This document shows, piece after piece, positions 8,837 to 17,001 of a DNA stretch of 64,000 nt. Made by a program: the position numbers and the translations under genes. The DNA comes from Pseudomonas sp. WN033 (GTDB lineage Bacteria > Pseudomonadota > Gammaproteobacteria > Pseudomonadales > Pseudomonadaceae): contig NSKG01000005.1 in the NCBI GenBank assembly GCA_002287035.1, forward strand, positions 248,001-312,000. The letters are read 5' to 3'. Position 1 is the first letter of the stretch. Every line of letters starts with the position of its first letter. Under the pieces are notes generated by a model. That model made no database searches. It was given only the letters and a program-made list of their open reading frames with translations, and was not told where the DNA came from.

Positions 8837-9676
8837 TCAGGCTGGCATGGGTGGGTCCTGACGACCGCTGCGGCGGGCCAGGTAACAGTCGATCAACCAG
8901 CGCGAGATAGTACCCTGGGGCGGGATGCCCGGGAGCTGGTCCAGCGGCCACCACTGGGCCTCTTCAATCTCTTCGGGCTGTGGACGGATTTCGCCACCGA
9001 CATAACGGGCGTGAAAGCCCAGCATCAGGGAGTTGGGGAATGGCCAGTTCTGGCTGCCCAGATACTCCAGTTGGTCGACTTCCAGGCCGACCTCCTCCAT
9101 CACTTCGCGGTGCAGGCACTCTTCAGCCGACTCCCCCGGCTCGATGAAACCGGCCAGGGTACTGAAGAATCCGGGGCGAAAATGCGGGGCGCGGGCCAAC
9201 AGAATTTCATCGCCACGGGTTACCAGTACGATAATGCAGGGCGAGAGCTTAGGGTATTGGCGCAGGCCGCAGCCTGGGCACTCCATGGCCCGTTCAGCCG
9301 GGCGCGGCAACATGGCGGTGCCACAGCGGCCACAGAATCGGTGGGTTTCGGCCCAGGCATCCAGTTGCTGGGCCAGCCCAAGCAAACGGAAGGTCTGGTC
9401 ATCAACCTGGCCAATCAGTGCTCGCAGCCCGTGCCAGCTGATACCGGGCAAATCACAGGGCTCGGCCAACCGAAACAACTGGCACGGTTTGCCGTCCAGG
9501 TATCCGAGCAGCAGGCGCTGCTCAGTCTGACCAAGGAACCGGGCCGTGTCGATATCGACCAGAAAGCGCCCCTCGTACAAGGCAAAGCGCTCCTGATAAT
9601 AGACCACTACCCATCCATCATCAGGACTTTGACTTGGGTCATTGGCAGGAACAAAACGACCGAAGGGCGAATGCAT
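8837..9676 (-). CDS. nudC: NAD(H) pyrophosphatase / NAD-capped RNA hydrolase NudC
   Basis: 279 residues. A zinc ribbon (CGRCGTAM then CPGCG, about residues 115-140) precedes a Nudix box beginning GFIEPGESAEECLHREVMEE (about 175-200), and an SQNWPFPNSLMLGF motif follows, the SQPWPFPxS-type signature of NudC enzymes. It cleaves NADH to NMNH and AMP and removes NAD caps from RNA. Here the family glutamine-proline pair reads QN rather than QP. It is five bases downstream of fimL and cotranscribed. Confidence 0.93.
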   Translation of the reverse strand: MHSPFGRFVPANDPSQSPDDGWVVVYYQERFALYEGRFLVDIDTARFLGQTEQRLLLGYLDGKPCQLFRLAEPCDLPGISWHGLRALIGQVDDQTFRLLGLAQQLDAWAETHRFCGRCGTAMLPRPAERAMECPGCGLRQYPKLSPCIIVLVTRGDEILLARAPHFRPGFFSTLAGFIEPGESAEECLHREVMEEVGLEVDQLEYLGSQNWPFPNSLMLGFHARYVGGEIRPQPEEIEEAQWWPLDQLPGIPPQGTISRWLIDCYLARRSGRQDPPMPA

Positions 9677-9681
9677 CGGGA

Positions 9682-11331
9682 TCAGACCTCGGAAATCTTG
9701 TAGCCCAGCTCAGCCAGGCTGTCCTCGGCCAAAGCCAGCACATCGCTGGTGGTTACACTCGAGCGTTCGGCCGACTCCAGGTAGAACTCGATGCTGGTCA
9801 GGGCATCAGCCAATATTTCCAGCTGCGACGCCTGAGGCACCTGTTGGCGCTCCAGCATACTTTCCTTGATAAAGCGTGAAGCCAGGTGAATGACCTTGGC
9901 AGCTCGACTCATACCCAGGAACACCAGCCCGCCACGGACGGTATCCAGGGTGCTAGGTACATTGAGCAGGTGCATCGCGTCATTGCTGGATTCGGTATAG
10001 GCCGTGATCGCCCGCTTGGCCAACGCCAGTCCAGCCTGCGACTCTTCGATCAGTACAATCCGTGCTTCTTTCAGTTCGACCGGCTCAGGCAAGCCACCCT
10101 GCCCGCCCAACAAGCCAGCCTCGCTGGGGTTGTCGAGCCGGTTAACGGCCGTTTCGGCCTGCAGCACGGCATCAGCCACCTGCTCCAGCTCCTGGGTCTT
10201 GCCTGGCTGCCAGCCTTCAAGCAGGCTTACCGCCTGACGAATGCCGTCAGAGACCTCGGCCAGATCAAGCATGCTGAGCGTTTTCCACAGCCGCTCGAGC
10301 CCAGCCTTGAGGCTTTCCAGGGACTGCTCGGCATCGCCGGCATTACGCGCCAGCAGGTCAAGCAGGTCCTTGATACCGGTGACTTCCTCATGCAGTGCTT
10401 CGGCAACCGAGCGCATGACGTCTGCGCCGGGACCATTCAGGCGCTGCCGGCCTTGCTCCAGTTCGGCGTCGGTAAAGCCCGGGGCCGGCAGGCTCAAAGC
10501 CTGACGCAGGTTCTGGCAACGGCTGCTGGTGTCGGCAGAGAGAGCTATCAGATAGAGAAATTCGGGTAATAACGGCGAGGCCGTAGCCGGCGCGTCAACA
10601 GCCTTGCCCAGACGCCGGACTTCCCGGTCGAGACGGGCGAATAGCCGCTTACGCTCGGTGGTCAGTGCCAATGGCGTCTGTTCAATCCCTTCAAGCGCAG
10701 CAGAAGCGGCCTGACACAATGATGCTCCAGCCGGACTCAAGCTGGTTTCCCAGCGCTGCAGGGCACGCTGCATCAGCGGTGCGGCGGTGGCCAGGCCGTC
10801 ATCGCGCAGCAGGCCTAGTAGCCCGACCTGATACATTTGCCGTAACCGGGCAAAGGTCTTGGCACCCAGCGCGGTCGAACTGCCGGCAGCTGTGAGCGGC
10901 AGGTCGGCGGGCAATTGATAGAAATAGCTGTCAGGCAACGGGGCTTGGCCAGCCTGCAAGGCCCGCAGCCGGTTGATGGCCGGCAGCAGCAGTTCAGGCC
11001 GCTCAGCACCCTGTTGACGACTCAGATGCAAATAGCGGCCCAGCAGGAACAAGCTGTCACACAGGGCAGTCAGCGGTTCGTTGCGGCCTTCACCGTCGTG
11101 CACGGGTATATCGGTGGCCAGGGCGACCATTTCCGCCACCAGTAACGAGCCGCCACGCAACTCAATCAGCGACAGCGTACCCCGCACCTGCTGCATGCCT
11201 TCGATCGCTCGCTGCAGCAAGCTGCCGTTGCGCCGATCTTCAAGGAACTGCTGCAGTACATCTTCGACATCGCCAATCGTGGCGAACAGTTCATCCCTGA
11301 CAAGATCAAGTGATGTGGCACCGGTTAGCAT
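9682..11331 (-). CDS. fimL: FimL, regulator of type IV pili and cAMP signalling
   Basis: 549 residues resembling FimL of P. aeruginosa (about 556 aa), itself related to the N-terminal part of the chemotaxis kinase ChpA. The N-terminus (MLTGATSLDLVRDELFATIG) and SLLQRAIEGMQQVRGTLSLI match what I recall of that family. Hpt-like helical domains are present, but the phospho-histidine position (about 47) is Gln, so it should act as a scaffold and not a phosphotransferase. FimL helps position PilG/FimV and activate adenylate cyclase CyaB. Neighbours: crotonase upstream (40 bp), nudC 5 bp downstream. Confidence 0.88.
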   Translation of the reverse strand: MLTGATSLDLVRDELFATIGDVEDVLQQFLEDRRNGSLLQRAIEGMQQVRGTLSLIELRGGSLLVAEMVALATDIPVHDGEGRNEPLTALCDSLFLLGRYLHLSRQQGAERPELLLPAINRLRALQAGQAPLPDSYFYQLPADLPLTAAGSSTALGAKTFARLRQMYQVGLLGLLRDDGLATAAPLMQRALQRWETSLSPAGASLCQAASAALEGIEQTPLALTTERKRLFARLDREVRRLGKAVDAPATASPLLPEFLYLIALSADTSSRCQNLRQALSLPAPGFTDAELEQGRQRLNGPGADVMRSVAEALHEEVTGIKDLLDLLARNAGDAEQSLESLKAGLERLWKTLSMLDLAEVSDGIRQAVSLLEGWQPGKTQELEQVADAVLQAETAVNRLDNPSEAGLLGGQGGLPEPVELKEARIVLIEESQAGLALAKRAITAYTESSNDAMHLLNVPSTLDTVRGGLVFLGMSRAAKVIHLASRFIKESMLERQQVPQASQLEILADALTSIEFYLESAERSSVTTSDVLALAEDSLAELGYKISEV

Positions 11332-11371
11332 CGTGTTATCTCCCCACCATCCCTGCAGTCAAAGACCTGAA

Positions 11372-12184
11372 TCAATCAGCAAAGTCGGCCGATTTTTTGC
11401 TCATGTGCGCAGTCATGGCCAACTTGAGATCTTCGGATTGCAGCATGGCTGCATTCCAGCTGGCGATATAGTTCAGCCCGTCCTCGACACTGTGATCACG
11501 GCTGTAGCGAATCATTTCCTTGGTTCCACGGATCGCCAGGGGTGATTTCGAGGCAATCTCCGCGGCCAGCGCCAACACTCCCTCAAGCAGTTCGGCGTGG
11601 CTAGCCCAGGTCCGGTTGACCAGCCCGATCCGGGCAGCTTCATGGCCATCGACCATGCGCCCGGTGTAGGCCAACTCACGCATCATGCCATCGCCGATCA
11701 GGTGCGGCAATCGCTGCAGGGTGCCAACATCGGCGGCCATGCCCATGTCGATTTCCTTGATCGAAAACTGGGCATCGGGGGTGCTGTAACGCATGTCGCA
11801 GGCGGAAATCAGATCGATTGCGCCACCCAGGCAATAGCCATGCACGGCGGCAATGACCGGTTTACGGCACTGATCAATGGCGTTAAAAGAAGCTTGCAGA
11901 CGCAGGATGTTACGGCGAATTCGCTCGGCATTGCGGCCGATGTCAGTAGTCATGCCAGCAGCGGCCTGGGCCAGCATCGCCAGGTCGATACCTGCGGAAA
12001 AGTGTTTGCCAGCCCCGGAAATCACTACCACACGCACGCTGTCAGTCTGGTCGACCCAGTCAAACACTTGCACGATCTCGTCCCAGAACGCCGCATTCAT
12101 GGCATTGACCTTTTCCGGCCGGTTGATCAGCACATGGGCAACCTTGTCGTGCTGTTCTACCAGTAGGGTCTGATACTCGGGCAT
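11372..12184 (-). CDS. Enoyl-CoA hydratase/isomerase family protein
   Basis: 270-residue crotonase-fold protein. Seen: the oxyanion-hole segments SGAGKHFSAGIDLAML (about residues 55-70) and AVHGYCLGGAIDLISACDMR (about 110-130), plus an acidic pair in FSIKEIDMGMAADVGTLQRL (about 140-160) that resembles delta3,5-delta2,4-dienoyl-CoA isomerases, where Asp and Glu act as catalytic bases. Beta-oxidation of unsaturated fatty acids is therefore likely, but other crotonase activities are possible. It is the first gene of the fimL-nudC operon; a 348 bp divergent intergenic region separates it from nhaB. Confidence 0.87.
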   Translation of the reverse strand: MPEYQTLLVEQHDKVAHVLINRPEKVNAMNAAFWDEIVQVFDWVDQTDSVRVVVISGAGKHFSAGIDLAMLAQAAAGMTTDIGRNAERIRRNILRLQASFNAIDQCRKPVIAAVHGYCLGGAIDLISACDMRYSTPDAQFSIKEIDMGMAADVGTLQRLPHLIGDGMMRELAYTGRMVDGHEAARIGLVNRTWASHAELLEGVLALAAEIASKSPLAIRGTKEMIRYSRDHSVEDGLNYIASWNAAMLQSEDLKLAMTAHMSKKSADFAD

Positions 12185-12532
12185 GGCTCAACTACTCCTT
12201 AGGTGGCATTGCCGGCACTGATGCCAGCTGCTGCAATAACGGCCGTGACAAAGACGTGACTATAACAAGCCTGCTCTGTATCGGCATACCACCTGGACGC
12301 AGCCAACAGCAATTCTGTGAGCGACTTCCGGCTCATTGACAACTATTGCTGTCGCATTCGCTACAGCGCCTGATAACCGGGAGGAGTATGATGGCACGCC
12401 GTGCGCAGGCTCTGCCGCTGCACATCCCGTTCAAAGGTTCTCCGAGGCGATCCCTGAATGATGCCTTACCGGCCACCACCCGGTACGAGGCGTCATTCAG
12501 AGTTTTCTTCCAAACCTTTGAAGGACCTTCCC
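12185..12532. other. Divergent intergenic region between crotonase and nhaB
   Basis: 348 bp with no convincing gene. The right-hand third holds the structured nhaB leader described separately. A GGGAGGAGTATGATG at about 12379-12393 looks like a ribosome site and start, but the frame behind it opens only a short unconvincing peptide. The left part should contain the crotonase-fimL promoter; I could not identify clear -35/-10 boxes. Confidence 0.6.
12430..12525 (+). promoter_or_regulatory. Structured 5' leader of nhaB (candidate cis-regulatory RNA)
   Basis: A closing helix pairs TTCAAAGGTT (12430-12439) perfectly with AACCTTTGAA (12513-12522). Inside it, a long hairpin pairs 12454-12466 with 12488-12500 (13 pairs, one G-U) and TACCGG (12467-12472) with CCGGTA (12480-12485), leaving a 2-nt bulge and a CCACCAC loop. 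The ribosome-binding AAGGA (12521-12525) overlaps the 3' strand of the closing helix, so folding would hinder access to the nhaB start at 12533. That is the layout of a translational switch. I do not recognise it as a named riboswitch class. Confidence 0.55.
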
Positions 12533-14026
12533 ATGTCACAAGCTCTGCTGCCCGCGCTAGCCGGCAATTTTCTGGGCCAAGCCCCAGGCTGGTATAAGCG
12601 CACCATAGTCGCCTTCCTCATTCTAAACCCTCTGCTGTTCTGGCTGATCGGGCCTTACCTGACTGGCTGGATACTGGTACTCGAGTTCATCTTCACCCTG
12701 GCCATGGCGCTCAAGTGCTACCCCCTGCTACCCGGTGGTTTGCTGGCAATCGAGGCGCTGGCCATTGGCATGACCAGTGCCGACGCCCTGTATCAGGAGG
12801 TGATGGGCAACTTGCCGGTGATCCTGCTGCTGATGTTCATGGTTGCCGGGATTTACTTCATGAAGGACCTGCTACTGGTAACCTTTACCAAGCTAATTCT
12901 GGGAATACGCTCCAAGTCACTGATGGGACTGCTTTTTTGCTTTGTAGCTGCAGTGCTTTCTGCATTTCTCGACGCCCTGACCGTAACTGCGGTGATCATC
13001 AGTGTGGCGGTAGGCTTTTACGGGGTCTATCACAAGGTTGCCTCCGCCGGCAGTACCGACCCGGCCAGCGACCCGGAAGGTGAAGAAGGTTTGCACCGTG
13101 AGCACCTGGAAGAGTTCCGTGCTTTTCTGCGCAGCCTGCTCATGCACGGCGCAGTCGGGACCGCACTGGGCGGGGTTTGCACTCTGGTCGGCGAGCCGCA
13201 GAACCTGCTGATCGCCCGGGTCGCCGACTGGGATTTCATCGAATTCTTCACACTGATGGCACCGGTCAGCATGCCGGTATTGGCTGCGGGTCTGACAACC
13301 TGCCTGCTGCTGGAGAAAACCGGCTGGTTCGGCTACGGGGCCAAGCTGCCACGCTCGGTACGCCGGGTGCTGGAAGAGTTTTCCCAGGCCGAGCAGGCAA
13401 AGCGCAAGGGAGGCCAGAAGGCAGCGCTGACGGTGCAGGCCATCGTCGCCGTGCTGCTGGTTCTGGGCCTGGCGCTGCATGTGGCAGAGGTCGGATTCAT
13501 TGGCCTGATGGTGATCATCCTGATCACCTCATTCAACGGGGTGATCGACGAGCACCAGATCGGCAAGGCATTTCAGGAGGCCCTGCCCTTCACGTCACTG
13601 CTGGTGGTGTTCTTCGCCATCGTCGCGGTAATCCATGAGCAGCACCTGTTCAGTCCGATCATTGAAGCCGTACTGGCCCTGCCGCCGGAGTCCCAGCCAA
13701 GCATGTTCTTCCTGGCCAACGGCTTGTTGTCGATGATCAGTGACAACGTGTTCGTTGCCACGGTCTACATCAGCGAGATCAAGAAAGCGCTGGATGAAGG
13801 CAATATCACCCGCGATCAGTTCGAGCTGCTGGCCATCGCCATCAACACCGGCACCAACTTGCCCAGCGTTGCCACCCCCAATGGCCAGGCGGCATTCCTG
13901 TTCCTACTGACCTCGGCCATTGCACCGCTGGTGCGCCTGTCCTATGGCCGCATGGTGGTGATGGCGCTGCCCTATACGCTAGTGCTGGGAGGGGTGGGGC
14001 TATTTGCCGTCAGCAACTGGCTTTAA
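12533..14026 (+). CDS. nhaB: Na+/H+ antiporter NhaB
   Basis: 497 residues, about 12 predicted membrane helices, matching NhaB in length. Seen: the N-terminal [20 protein letters not shown], the conserved [20 protein letters not shown] (about residue 145-165), VGEPQNLLI, and [17 protein letters not shown] with the membrane aspartate. It exports Na+ in exchange for protons at the inner membrane, helping growth in salt and at alkaline pH. The ATG at 12533 is used because AAGGA lies 8 nt upstream; an in-frame start at 12458 would fall inside the leader hairpin. It is monocistronic, and the leader suggests post-transcriptional control. Confidence 0.93.
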   Translation: MSQALLPALAGNFLGQAPGWYKRTIVAFLILNPLLFWLIGPYLTGWILVLEFIFTLAMALKCYPLLPGGLLAIEALAIGMTSADALYQEVMGNLPVILLLMFMVAGIYFMKDLLLVTFTKLILGIRSKSLMGLLFCFVAAVLSAFLDALTVTAVIISVAVGFYGVYHKVASAGSTDPASDPEGEEGLHREHLEEFRAFLRSLLMHGAVGTALGGVCTLVGEPQNLLIARVADWDFIEFFTLMAPVSMPVLAAGLTTCLLLEKTGWFGYGAKLPRSVRRVLEEFSQAEQAKRKGGQKAALTVQAIVAVLLVLGLALHVAEVGFIGLMVIILITSFNGVIDEHQIGKAFQEALPFTSLLVVFFAIVAVIHEQHLFSPIIEAVLALPPESQPSMFFLANGLLSMISDNVFVATVYISEIKKALDEGNITRDQFELLAIAINTGTNLPSVATPNGQAAFLFLLTSAIAPLVRLSYGRMVVMALPYTLVLGGVGLFAVSNWL

Positions 14027-14074
14027 TCACGGCCTGCTGCGCGTCGGCCCTGCCGCGAGACCGTGAACATCTCT

Positions 14075-14800
14075 TTATTCGGCCGGCTTGCCCTGCCACA
14101 GGGTAAAGCCGGCTGACTTTTCCACAGCAGCCAGGCATTTGGCATGGGCTGCCAGTTCGGCTTCGCTGGCACGCAGCACCCGCAAACCGGCACGATCCTG
14201 CTCGCTCAGACGCCGGATCACACTGCCATGCTGACCGCCCTCACCCGAGTCCTGGCCATTGCCGGCCAGGCTCAGGGCGGTCTGGCCGCCAGTCATGATC
14301 AGATAGACATCGGCGAGAATTTCCGCATCCAGCAAGGCGCCGTGCAGGTCACGCTGGGAGTTGTCGACCCCGTAGCGCTTGCACAGGGCATCCAGACTAT
14401 TGCGCTGACCTGGATGCTTTTCCCGGGCCATGGCCAGGGTATCGAGCACACTGCAGTGATCGATTACCCGACCATGACCAGCATTGAGACGGTCAAGCTC
14501 GCTGTCGATAAAGCCGACGTCGAACGCCGCATTGTGAATGACCAGCCGGGCACCGCTGATAAAGCGCATGAAATCGTCGACTACGTCGGCGAATAGCGGC
14601 TTGTCGACCAAAAATTCGTTGGTAATGCCGTGAACCGCGATAGCGCCTTCATCAACCTCACGCTGGGGGTTGATATAGACATGATAATGACGCCCGGTCA
14701 GACGCCGGCCGACCAGTTCGACACAGCCGATTTCGATGATCCGGTGACCTTCCTTGGGCTCGATACCCGTGGTTTCGGTATCCAGTACCACTTCACGCAT
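14075..14800 (-). CDS. dnaQ: DNA polymerase III epsilon subunit (3'-5' proofreading exonuclease)
   Basis: 241 residues. DEDDh exonuclease motifs are complete: Exo[20 protein letters not shown] (Asp7, Glu9), Exo[13 protein letters not shown], Exo[18 protein letters not shown] with the catalytic His and Asp. The Q-linker and C-terminal tail (about 185-241) would bind the alpha subunit. It proofreads chromosomal replication. Its start overlaps the rnhA stop by 8 bp; rnhA and dnaQ are usually divergent in E. coli but codirectional in Pseudomonas, as here. Confidence 0.95.
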   Translation of the reverse strand: MREVVLDTETTGIEPKEGHRIIEIGCVELVGRRLTGRHYHVYINPQREVDEGAIAVHGITNEFLVDKPLFADVVDDFMRFISGARLVIHNAAFDVGFIDSELDRLNAGHGRVIDHCSVLDTLAMAREKHPGQRNSLDALCKRYGVDNSQRDLHGALLDAEILADVYLIMTGGQTALSLAGNGQDSGEGGQHGSVIRRLSEQDRAGLRVLRASEAELAAHAKCLAAVEKSAGFTLWQGKPAE

Positions 14801-15254
14801 GTGAACGCCCTCGCGCTTTCAATACCTGTTCTACACCCTGATTGGCCAGGGCGTCGGCTATTTCATTTTCCCGATGACCGCTGTGGCCACGCACCCAGCG
14901 CCATTCGACCTGATGCTGAGCCACCAGTGCGTCAAGTTGCTGCCACAGATCGGCATTCTTGACCGGCTGGCGACTGGAGGTTTTCCAGCCGCGCTTTTTC
15001 CAGTTGGGCATCCACTCGCGGATGCCCTTCATTACATACTCGGAATCTGTGGTCAGAATGACCTGCGAGGTTTTTTTCAACGCCTGCAGGCCCTGAATCG
15101 CCGCCACCAGTTCCATGCGGTTGTTGGTGGTATCGGGCTCACCGCCGCACAGGGTCTTTTCATGTTCGCCCCAACGCAGCAATACCCCCCAGCCACCGGG
15201 ACCGGGATTGCCCTTGCAGGCTCCGTCGGTGAAAATTTCTATCGCCTGAGTCAT
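14793..15254 (-). CDS. rnhA: Ribonuclease HI
   Basis: 153 residues, the standard bacterial RNase HI length. All four catalytic carboxylates sit at the E. coli positions: Asp10 ([15 protein letters not shown]), Glu48 (NNRMEL), Asp70 (TTDSEY) and Asp134 ([10 protein letters not shown]); the active-site His is in VRGHSGH. It hydrolyses RNA in RNA-DNA hybrids, removing R-loops and primers. It starts within the overlap (4 bp) with the upstream methyltransferase gene and overlaps dnaQ downstream, so translational coupling is likely. Confidence 0.96.
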   Translation of the reverse strand: MTQAIEIFTDGACKGNPGPGGWGVLLRWGEHEKTLCGGEPDTTNNRMELVAAIQGLQALKKTSQVILTTDSEYVMKGIREWMPNWKKRGWKTSSRQPVKNADLWQQLDALVAQHQVEWRWVRGHSGHRENEIADALANQGVEQVLKARGRSHA

Positions 15255-16024
15255 CGACTGTTCCGTTTCTGCGCACGTCGACTGCCAGCTACCAGCGGTG
15301 GCAGATTCAGTGCCGGGAATGCCATGCTGCGCTCGCGGCTTGGGGTAGCCCCCAACATCTGGCGTCGCGCAACGAGAAAGTAGAAGCCGCCGCCCGGTAT
15401 TCGATGGCGCCCGCTCAGGCGTTCAAGCCGTTGCAGGCGATCGAGCCAGCGCTGCGATCTGAGCGGCGGACGATAACACCCATCCACCCGTTTCTCCACC
15501 ACAAAACCCAACAGTTCCAGCCAGTCGGTCAAGCGCGACGGGCTGACAAAACCTGCCTCGCTGAACCAGTCACGCCCGACGAAATGACTCAGCCCCCAGA
15601 CACTCCAGGGGTTGAAGCCGAAAATCAGCATATGCCCGCCAGCGCGGACCGCCTGGCAGGCCTCGCGCAGCAAGGTACGCGGTGCCAGACAGAAATCCAG
15701 CCCATGGTGCAGCACCACAACATCCAGCGACTGCGGCGCGAACGGCCAATGCCCCTCCTCGACCGGAATCGCCTGACTGCCGTTTATCAGATCAACCTGC
15801 CAGTGATTGCGCAGCACGGCGCGCTCTTCATCCAGCAGCCCAGGGGCCAAACCATACTGCACCAGATGCTGACCAAAACATGTCGGCAGTGTGTCACGCA
15901 TGACCTGCCGTTCGGCGGCCAGCAGCATCTGCCCGGGCGGCGAGTCCAGCCAGGCCCTGGCCACCTCAAGCAGCCGGATCAGATCAGCCTGACTGATGGA
16001 GCCGGACGCATCCGGAGTCGACAT
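15251..16024 (-). CDS. Class I SAM-dependent methyltransferase (YafS-like)
   Basis: 257 residues. A Methyltransf_11-type core is visible: SAM-site region around LVQYGLAP...LLDEERAVL, the acidic [22 protein letters not shown] (motif II/III) and [20 protein letters not shown]. Genes of this type sit next to rnhA/gloB in many gammaproteobacteria (yafS in E. coli). The classical GxGxG loop is degenerate. The substrate is unknown. It is the first gene of the operon with rnhA and dnaQ and divergent from gloB (79 bp apart). Confidence 0.82.
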   Translation of the reverse strand: MSTPDASGSISQADLIRLLEVARAWLDSPPGQMLLAAERQVMRDTLPTCFGQHLVQYGLAPGLLDEERAVLRNHWQVDLINGSQAIPVEEGHWPFAPQSLDVVVLHHGLDFCLAPRTLLREACQAVRAGGHMLIFGFNPWSVWGLSHFVGRDWFSEAGFVSPSRLTDWLELLGFVVEKRVDGCYRPPLRSQRWLDRLQRLERLSGRHRIPGGGFYFLVARRQMLGATPSRERSMAFPALNLPPLVAGSRRAQKRNSR

Positions 16025-16103
16025 GAAACCTCCACGGGGTGGCCTTGGTCAGACACAACCCCTAGAATTAAGCTTAATCGAACACATAGCGTAGCTCTTC
16101 AAT

Positions 16104-16883
16104 ATGCCTGACATCATTGCCCTGCCAGCGTTCAATGACAACTATATCTGGCTGATCGTCGACGAAGCCAGCCGTCAGGTTGCGGCTGTCGACCCTGGCG
16201 ACGCCAAGCCGGTCATCAACTGGCTGGGCCGACGCCCCGACTACAGCCTGACCCGGATTCTGATCACCCACCACCACCCCGACCATACCGGCGGCCTGGC
16301 CACCCTCAAGGCGGCAACCGAGTGCCGGGTCTATGGCCCCGACAATCCGGCGATCAAGGGTATTGACCGGCCGCTGGCCGAAGGCGCCCGGTTCTCGCTG
16401 TTCGATCATGAGGTCGAGGTCATCGCCGTACCCGGGCACACCCTGGACCACATTGCCTTTTATTGCGCCAATGACGGCGATCCCTGGCTGCTGAGTGGCG
16501 ACACCCTGTTTGCCGGCGGCTGCGGGCGACTCTTTGAAGGCAGCGCCGAGCAGATGCAGACTTCACTGCAGAAGCTTGCCGCTCTGCCGGACCAGACGCG
16601 GGTCTACTGCGCCCACGAATATACTCAGTCGAACCTGCGCTTTGCCCGGGCGGTAGAACCGGACAACGACGATATCAAGGTGCGTTTGGAAGTGGTCGAC
16701 GAGCTACGCAGCGACGGCCGCATCACTCTGCCCAGCAGTATCGGCCTGGAGAAACTGACCAATCCGTTCATGCGCAGCTCGGTAGCCGAGGTCACTGCCG
16801 CCGCCAGCCGCCATTGCGGCAAACCCCTGACTCCTGGCGCCGAAACTCTGGCTGCAGTCCGGGCCTGGAAGGATAATTTTTGA
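16104..16883 (+). CDS. gloB: Hydroxyacylglutathione hydrolase (glyoxalase II)
   Basis: 259 residues. Metallo-beta-lactamase fold with the dinuclear site motif THHHPDHTGG (His56, His58, Asp60, His61), further ligands in VPGHTLDHIAFY, LSGDTLFAGGCGRLFEG and the C-terminal CAHEYTQSNLRFA. The C-terminal glutathione-binding helical domain is present. It hydrolyses S-lactoylglutathione to lactate, finishing methylglyoxal detoxification. The start at 16104 gives MPDIIALPAFNDNYIW, the usual GloB beginning. Confidence 0.95.
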   Translation: MPDIIALPAFNDNYIWLIVDEASRQVAAVDPGDAKPVINWLGRRPDYSLTRILITHHHPDHTGGLATLKAATECRVYGPDNPAIKGIDRPLAEGARFSLFDHEVEVIAVPGHTLDHIAFYCANDGDPWLLSGDTLFAGGCGRLFEGSAEQMQTSLQKLAALPDQTRVYCAHEYTQSNLRFARAVEPDNDDIKVRLEVVDELRSDGRITLPSSIGLEKLTNPFMRSSVAEVTAAASRHCGKPLTPGAETLAAVRAWKDNF

Positions 16884-16889
16884 GGCCAA

Positions 16890-16909
16890 CTGCCTCATTT
16901 GTGAGGCAG
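16890..16909 (+). terminator. Hairpin after gloB
   Basis: Perfect 8 bp stem CTGCCTCA / TGAGGCAG with a TTTG loop, seven bases after the gloB stop. No T-tract follows, so it may be a weak terminator or 3'-end protecting hairpin. Confidence 0.45.
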
Positions 16910-16975
16910 CTCTCAGCCCTGTAGCAAATTGACGCAGCGCAGCAGCTTGCAGCGAGTGGGGTATCCCCCTAAAAT

Positions 16976-16992
16976 CGGTCAAATTTTGACCG
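16976..16992. promoter_or_regulatory. 17 bp dyad in front of mltD (possible operator)
   Basis: CGGTCAAA-T-TTTGACCG is a perfect inverted repeat around a single central T, ending 9 bp before the mltD ATG at 17002. As RNA the loop would be too small to be a good hairpin without opening inner pairs, so a protein-binding site is as likely as an RNA element. No regulator can be named. Confidence 0.4.
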
Positions 16993-17001
16993 GGCCAGCT
17001 C

